Assembly: GCA_027065695.1 (NCBI GenBank)
Contig: JAMONP010000024.1
Location: 1 to 43,763 of the forward strand
Source: Desulfuromonadales bacterium
Lineage (GTDB): Bacteria > Desulfobacterota > Desulfuromonadia > Desulfuromonadales > BM103
Reading direction: 5' to 3'
Length of the DNA: 43,763 nucleotides
The translations under genes were made by a program, and so were the position numbers. How positions within the stretch are numbered: the stretch's first letter is position 1; every line of letters begins with the position of its first letter. Under the pieces are notes generated by a model. It was not told the DNA's origin and did not search any database. It saw nothing but the letters and a program-made list of their open reading frames with translations. Shown here one piece after another: positions 39,824 to 43,763 of the stretch.

Positions 39824-41862
39824 GCCTTAATTCTCTCAATCCGCAGCAATTGGAAGCGGTATTGCATACCGAAGGCCCACTGTTGTTACTGGCCGGTGCC
39901 GGTTCGGGCAAGACCAAGGTGATCACCCACCGAGTTGCTCATCTGGTCGGGTCGAAGTGTATTGATCCGAAGCGAGTGCTGGCGGTTACCTTCACCAACA
40001 AAGCTGCGAAGGAAATGCGCGAGCGCGTTGCTGGTTTGGCCGGTCGCAACAAAACAGAACGCATCCAGATTTCGACCTTCCATTCGCTTTGCTGCCGCAT
40101 CCTGCGTGCTGATATCGAACAACTTGGCTTTAAGCGCAACTTCAGTATTTACGGCACCTCTGATCAGCAGCGTCTGATCAAGGATTTGATGAACAATATC
40201 AATGCCGACCACGGTCTTTCGCCCGATGCTATTCTCTGGAAGATCTCCGACGCCAAGAACAGCCTGCTGTCGCCGGAGAAGTTCGGTCCCTTTATGCGCG
40301 GTGATCTTATCGGTGAAATGGCGAAAGCGGTTTATCCCGAATATCAAAAGAGCCTGAAAAGTTACAACGCTGTTGATTTCGACGATCTGATCATGCTGGT
40401 GGTGCGTCTTTTTGATGAGTTCCCCGAAGTCCAGAAGCGTTACCAGGAGCGTTTTCGCTACATTATGGTCGACGAGTATCAGGACACCAATACCGCCCAG
40501 TTCACCCTGATGCAACGGCTCGCTGGCAAATGGGGCAATTTCTGCGTGGTCGGTGATGACGATCAGTCGATATACGGCTGGCGCGGGGCCGATCCAGGCA
40601 ATATCCTTGATTTTGAAAAGAATTTTTCCGGTGCCCGCGTTATCAAGCTCGAACAGAACTACCGTTCCACGGCAAATATCCTCAATGCCGCCAACAAGGT
40701 GATCAAGCACAATCAGAAGCGTAAGGAGAAAGCACTCTGGACCGCCGGTGCCGATGGCGAAAAGATCGGCGTGGTCAGGTGCATTGATGCCGAAGATGAA
40801 GTCCGTGCTGTGATCGAGCGTATCCGCCACAATGTGAACACCAAGCGTATGTCCCACAAGGATCACGCTGTTTTGATGCGCACCAATGCCCAGACTATGG
40901 TTTTTGAGCAGGAGTTGCGATTTGCCAACATCCCCTATGTGCTGATCGGCGGCCAGCAGTTCTTCGACCGCAAGGAGGTCAAGGATGCCATTGCCTACCT
41001 GCGCTTCATCGTCAACCCTTACGACGAAGTCAACCTGCTGCGCATCCTCAACTACCCGCGCCGCGGCATCGGCCGCACTACCGCAGACCTGCTGATTCGC
41101 ACCTCGATTGCCAGCAAGGAGCCGCTCTGGAAAGTGCTTAAAAAAGCGCGCATGATCACGGCGATAAATGCCAGGGCTGCCGATGCTTTGGAGGGTTTTG
41201 TCTCTCTGGTTGAAGAACACAAGCGTTGGTTTCGTAGCGGCGGCAGACTTGCCGGAACAGCAAAAGAACTCTTTGCCGCGATTGGGCTTGAGAATGAGCT
41301 GCGTCGCGACCCGGACTCCCGTGAAAAAATTGAGCGTCGCATCGAGAATGTTCAGGAGGTCATCAACGCTATCGCCACCTACGAAGGGCGTGAGGACAAG
41401 CCGACCTTGTCCGGTTTCCTCGAAAAGGTCGCGCTGCTCGATCGTGACGAACCAGGCTCAGACAGCAAGGAGAAAAAGCTGGCCAAGGACGCCGTGGTGT
41501 TGATGAGCTTGCATTCCAGTAAAGGCCTGGAGTTCCCGCACGTTTTCCTGCCCGGTTTCGAAGAGGGCTTTTTGCCACACAAAAAATCGGTGTCCGAAAT
41601 GGTTGATGTCGATGAGGAGCGTCGGCTCTGTTACGTTGGTATCACCCGTGCCAGGGAGAAGCTGACCATCCTGCATGCCGATGCACGCATGAAATATGGC
41701 AGGGCAGAGCCGCGCGATCTCAGTCGTTTTCTGGCAGAGATCCCTGAAGAGATTCGTCAGGAAGAAGCCAGAGCAGGCTTTCATCTTGCCGAATGTGAGG
41801 GTGGCGGAGAACTCAGTATGTCGGATATGCTTGCCAAGCTGATGGGCGAAGAGGCAGAATGA
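39820..41862 (+). CDS. rep: ATP-dependent DNA helicase of the Rep/UvrD/PcrA family (Rep-like)
   Basis: A superfamily 1A 3'-5' helicase that unwinds DNA during replication restart and repair. Motifs in the 680-aa protein are LNPQQLEAV (Q motif), Ia region LLLAGAGSGKTKVITHRVAH (Walker A near residue 27), TFTNKAAKEM, STFHSLCCRIL, MVDEYQDTNTAQF (Walker B), VGDDDQSIYGWRGADP, LEQNYRST, LMSLHSSKGLEFPHVFLPG and CYVGITRAREKL. The VGDDDQSIYGWRGA and FEEGFLPHKKS forms, and the short C-terminus, resemble Rep more than UvrD. queF starts 4 bases after the stop. Confidence 0.93.
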   Translation: MSLNSLNPQQLEAVLHTEGPLLLLAGAGSGKTKVITHRVAHLVGSKCIDPKRVLAVTFTNKAAKEMRERVAGLAGRNKTERIQISTFHSLCCRILRADIEQLGFKRNFSIYGTSDQQRLIKDLMNNINADHGLSPDAILWKISDAKNSLLSPEKFGPFMRGDLIGEMAKAVYPEYQKSLKSYNAVDFDDLIMLVVRLFDEFPEVQKRYQERFRYIMVDEYQDTNTAQFTLMQRLAGKWGNFCVVGDDDQSIYGWRGADPGNILDFEKNFSGARVIKLEQNYRSTANILNAANKVIKHNQKRKEKALWTAGADGEKIGVVRCIDAEDEVRAVIERIRHNVNTKRMSHKDHAVLMRTNAQTMVFEQELRFANIPYVLIGGQQFFDRKEVKDAIAYLRFIVNPYDEVNLLRILNYPRRGIGRTTADLLIRTSIASKEPLWKVLKKARMITAINARAADALEGFVSLVEEHKRWFRSGGRLAGTAKELFAAIGLENELRRDPDSREKIERRIENVQEVINAIATYEGREDKPTLSGFLEKVALLDRDEPGSDSKEKKLAKDAVVLMSLHSSKGLEFPHVFLPGFEEGFLPHKKSVSEMVDVDEERRLCYVGITRAREKLTILHADARMKYGRAEPRDLSRFLAEIPEEIRQEEARAGFHLAECEGGGELSMSDMLAKLMGEEAE

Positions 41863-41866
41863 GACC

Positions 41867-42697
41867 ATGAACGAATTCGAAGCCAATCTGCCTCTTGGTA
41901 AGGCCACGGTTTACACCTTGGAATACGATCCCGCCCTGCTTTGCCCGATACCACGTCAAATCAAGCGTGACGAGATCGGTCTGTCCGATGACCTGCCCTT
42001 TCACGGTGTGGATATCTGGAACGCCTATGAGCTTTCCTGGCTGACCTCGCAGGGCAAACCGGTGGTGGCCATGGGCGAGTTTCGCATCCCTTGCGAATCG
42101 ACCAACTTGATCGAATCGAAATCAATCAAGCTTTATCTCAATTCTTTCAATCAGACCCACTTTGACAATTTCGAGTCGGTGCGCTCTCTCTTGAGCCAGG
42201 ACCTTGGCGATGCAGCCGGAACGCCAGTGGATGTGCGTTTGCTTGGCGTTGCAGCGTTTGCGGATGGATCACTTGATACCCTGCCGGGGCATTGTATCGA
42301 TGATCTTGACATCAAGGTTGAGAACTACAACCTGGCCCCGGACCTTCTTGAGGGAGCTGCGGATCCTCAACAGCAGGTTGCGGAGACGTTGCATAGCCAC
42401 TTGCTGAAAAGCAACTGCCTGGTGACCAGCCAGCCCGACTGGGGCAGTGTGCTGATTCGCTATGAAGGTGCGAAGATAGACCATGAAGCCCTGCTGCGCT
42501 ACCTGATCTCCTTTCGTCAGCACAACGAATTCCATGAGCAGTGCGTTGAGCGGATCTATACCGACTTGATGCGTTTCTGCCGACCGCAGAAGTTAACCGT
42601 TTATGCTCGCTACACCCGTCGCGGTGGCCTCGATATCAATCCGTATCGTAGCAATTTCGAATATGAAGTGGAGAATTTACGTCTGGCGCGGCAATAG
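41867..42697 (+). CDS. queF: NADPH-dependent 7-cyano-7-deazaguanine reductase, long form
   Basis: It reduces preQ0 to preQ1 in queuosine synthesis. The long (bimodular) form of 276 aa has ESKSIKLYLNSFNQT in the N-terminal half (NADPH-site motif). The catalytic pair lies in KSNCLVTSQPDWGS (Cys184 and Asp191, seven apart as in E. coli QueF). SFRQHNEFHEQCVERIY and VYARYTRRGGLDINPYRSN are family signatures. The ATG follows the rep stop by four bases, so both are probably co-transcribed. No other queuosine genes are in the window. Confidence 0.97.
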   Translation: MNEFEANLPLGKATVYTLEYDPALLCPIPRQIKRDEIGLSDDLPFHGVDIWNAYELSWLTSQGKPVVAMGEFRIPCESTNLIESKSIKLYLNSFNQTHFDNFESVRSLLSQDLGDAAGTPVDVRLLGVAAFADGSLDTLPGHCIDDLDIKVENYNLAPDLLEGAADPQQQVAETLHSHLLKSNCLVTSQPDWGSVLIRYEGAKIDHEALLRYLISFRQHNEFHEQCVERIYTDLMRFCRPQKLTVYARYTRRGGLDINPYRSNFEYEVENLRLARQ

Positions 42698-42824
42698 TTC
42701 TTAAATTCTTTCTGGTTACAGAATAAACAGAAGGGTTAAACCCGAAAAACCTTTGTTTTGATCTCAGCCAGTTTTCCTATAGAATGTTCGAGCCGTTATC
42801 TCTTGTTGGCAGGATTTAAAATTC

Positions 42825-43637
42825 ATGGATAAAGATACTTTGACAGAAATGACCCCCGGTGAGGTCGCCGAGGCGTTAGCCTTTGCGCAGAAGGCAATGC
42901 AAGGTGCAGGGGTCATTGCCTTGCGTTATTTTCGTCAGCCTCTGGAGGTGGAGAACAAACTTTCCGGGGACAGCTTCGATCCGGTGACCTGTGCTGATCG
43001 CTCTGTTGAAGCCTTCCTGCGCGAGGAGCTTGGCCGCCGTTTTCCAGGTTTTGGTGTTATCGGTGAAGAGGACGGGATCACGCCGGGAGATGCGGATATC
43101 AACTGGGTGATTGATCCAATCGATGGCACCAAGGCGTTTATCAGCGGTTTCCCGACCTGGGGCATTCTGCTTGGGTTGCAGCAAAGAGATCGGGTCCTGG
43201 CGGGACTCATGCTTCAGCCCGCGACCGGTGAACTTTTTTATGCCAGTAGAGCAGGCGCTTTTCTGCGTCATAATGGCAAAACAATTACCATACAGACTCG
43301 ACAGAACACCTGCCTTGAAGAGGCCCTGCTCTATTGCACTCACGAGAGCATGTTTGCCAACGAGGACAATCTGGCGAGCTTCAGGCGAGTGGCAGCACAG
43401 GCCCGCCTGCAGCGGTTCGGTGGCGATTGCTATGCCTACTGCATGCTGGCGCTCGGTCAGATCGACCTGGTGATTGAAGACACCCTGCAGCCTTACGATA
43501 TCGTCCCGCTGATTCCAATTATCGAGGCGGCCGGTGGTGTGATCACCGATGGCCAAGGCAACATTCCACTCGCCGGTGGTTTTGTGGTGGCAGCAGCCAA
43601 CAAGCAATTACATGAAGAAGTGATGGCCCTGCTTTAG
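42825..43637 (+). CDS. hisN: Inositol monophosphatase-family histidinol-phosphatase (HisN-like)
   Basis: A 270-aa Mg-dependent phosphatase. Metal-binding motifs are VIGEEDGITPG, WVIDPIDGTKAFISGFPTWG (DPxDGT) and the late Asp in LQPYDIVPLIPIIEAAGG. TKAFISGFPTWGILLGL and FGGDCYAYCMLALGQIDLVI are more typical of HisN histidinol-phosphatases than of inositol monophosphatase or CysQ, so the last dephosphorylation before histidinol oxidation is the likely role. CysQ-like activity remains possible. AGGATTT precedes the ATG. A weak promoter-like TTTTGA-16-TATAGA lies about 45-65 bases upstream. Confidence 0.85.
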   Translation: MDKDTLTEMTPGEVAEALAFAQKAMQGAGVIALRYFRQPLEVENKLSGDSFDPVTCADRSVEAFLREELGRRFPGFGVIGEEDGITPGDADINWVIDPIDGTKAFISGFPTWGILLGLQQRDRVLAGLMLQPATGELFYASRAGAFLRHNGKTITIQTRQNTCLEEALLYCTHESMFANEDNLASFRRVAAQARLQRFGGDCYAYCMLALGQIDLVIEDTLQPYDIVPLIPIIEAAGGVITDGQGNIPLAGGFVVAAANKQLHEEVMALL

Positions 43638-43641
43638 CTAG

Positions 43642-43763
43642 TGTCCCGTGCGGCTAATCCTATCCTTTAATTATGGCCCTTTTGCCCGCTGTCTGCGTTG
43701 CGCCTCTTTGGCTTAACGCACGCTAGGCCTTCATCAGCACGCCTTGACAGCAACCAAAATGTC
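43642..43763. repeat. Possible dispersed repeat reaching the window edge
   Basis: No gene is seen after hisN. The sequence AGTGTCCCGTGCGGCTAATC, CTTTAATTATGGCCCTTTTG and CTGTCTGCGTTGCGCCTC, then GGCTTAACGCACGCTAGGCC, has the look of an extragenic repeat or MITE whose other end would lie outside the window. This is pattern recall, not a match. Confidence 0.3.

Noticed and set aside
39886-41220. 444-codon open frame on the minus strand
   Set aside because: It lies entirely opposite the rep helicase gene, has no family features, and arises from rep codon bias.
42876-43607. 243-codon minus-strand frame
   Set aside because: Antisense shadow of the hisN gene.

Overview
The window looks like a chromosomal segment of a Gram-negative bacterium. 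It encodes outer-membrane lipoproteins, MlaA/MlaC lipid-transport proteins, two MMPL-type RND exporters, a DUF1302 beta-barrel candidate and a long-form QueF. The mix (tungstate ABC genes, a BMP-type nucleoside ABC operon with Xpt, SthA, a c-type cytochrome remnant, DUF134) fits a Desulfuromonadia-like deltaproteobacterium best. A gammaproteobacterium cannot be excluded from sequence alone, and this placement is inference.

Left end (1-5276), accessory island: the tail of a parvulin-type prolyl isomerase is followed by a cytosine-5 DNA methyltransferase and an HNH nuclease four bases apart, a likely restriction-modification pair. Next come the frameshifted remains of a PD-(D/E)XK nuclease, a small unknown ORF, and a Fic-family AMPylase. 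The Fic start codon abuts an array of six TTCGAC boxes spaced 30-20-28-30-20 bp. Two related palindromes (112-139 and 5181-5204) lie at the two ends of this block.

5277-13254, mostly housekeeping: an M48/TPR lipoprotein protease, a decayed lipoprotein cytochrome c, a moxR-DUF58-transglutaminase operon, folK with a small membrane metal-binding-like protein, a dispersed palindromic repeat, and transaldolase.

13484-28036, envelope and lipid block: on the minus strand, a 73-aa membrane protein, mlaA, mlaC and an RND permease. On the plus strand, sixA, a MORN/YwqK-type exported protein, and then DUF1302 - DUF1329 - YCF48/BNR - RND - long-chain acyl-CoA ligase. Two independent RND-centred systems, both probably handling lipids or hydrophobic molecules, therefore sit within about 15 kb.

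28295-34848, small-molecule uptake: tungstate permease and ATPase (tupB, tupC) without a binding protein, convergent with a BMP-type nucleoside/purine ABC operon (binding protein - ATPase - permease - permease) that ends in xanthine phosphoribosyltransferase.

35114-43763: a small membrane ORF, a DUF134 regulator, a PAS histidine kinase, a 162-bp MITE-like element, tadA, tRNA-Ser(CGA) with a strong terminator, sthA, a possible 26-codon leader ORF overlapping rep, queF, hisN, and the start of another repeat-like element at the window edge.
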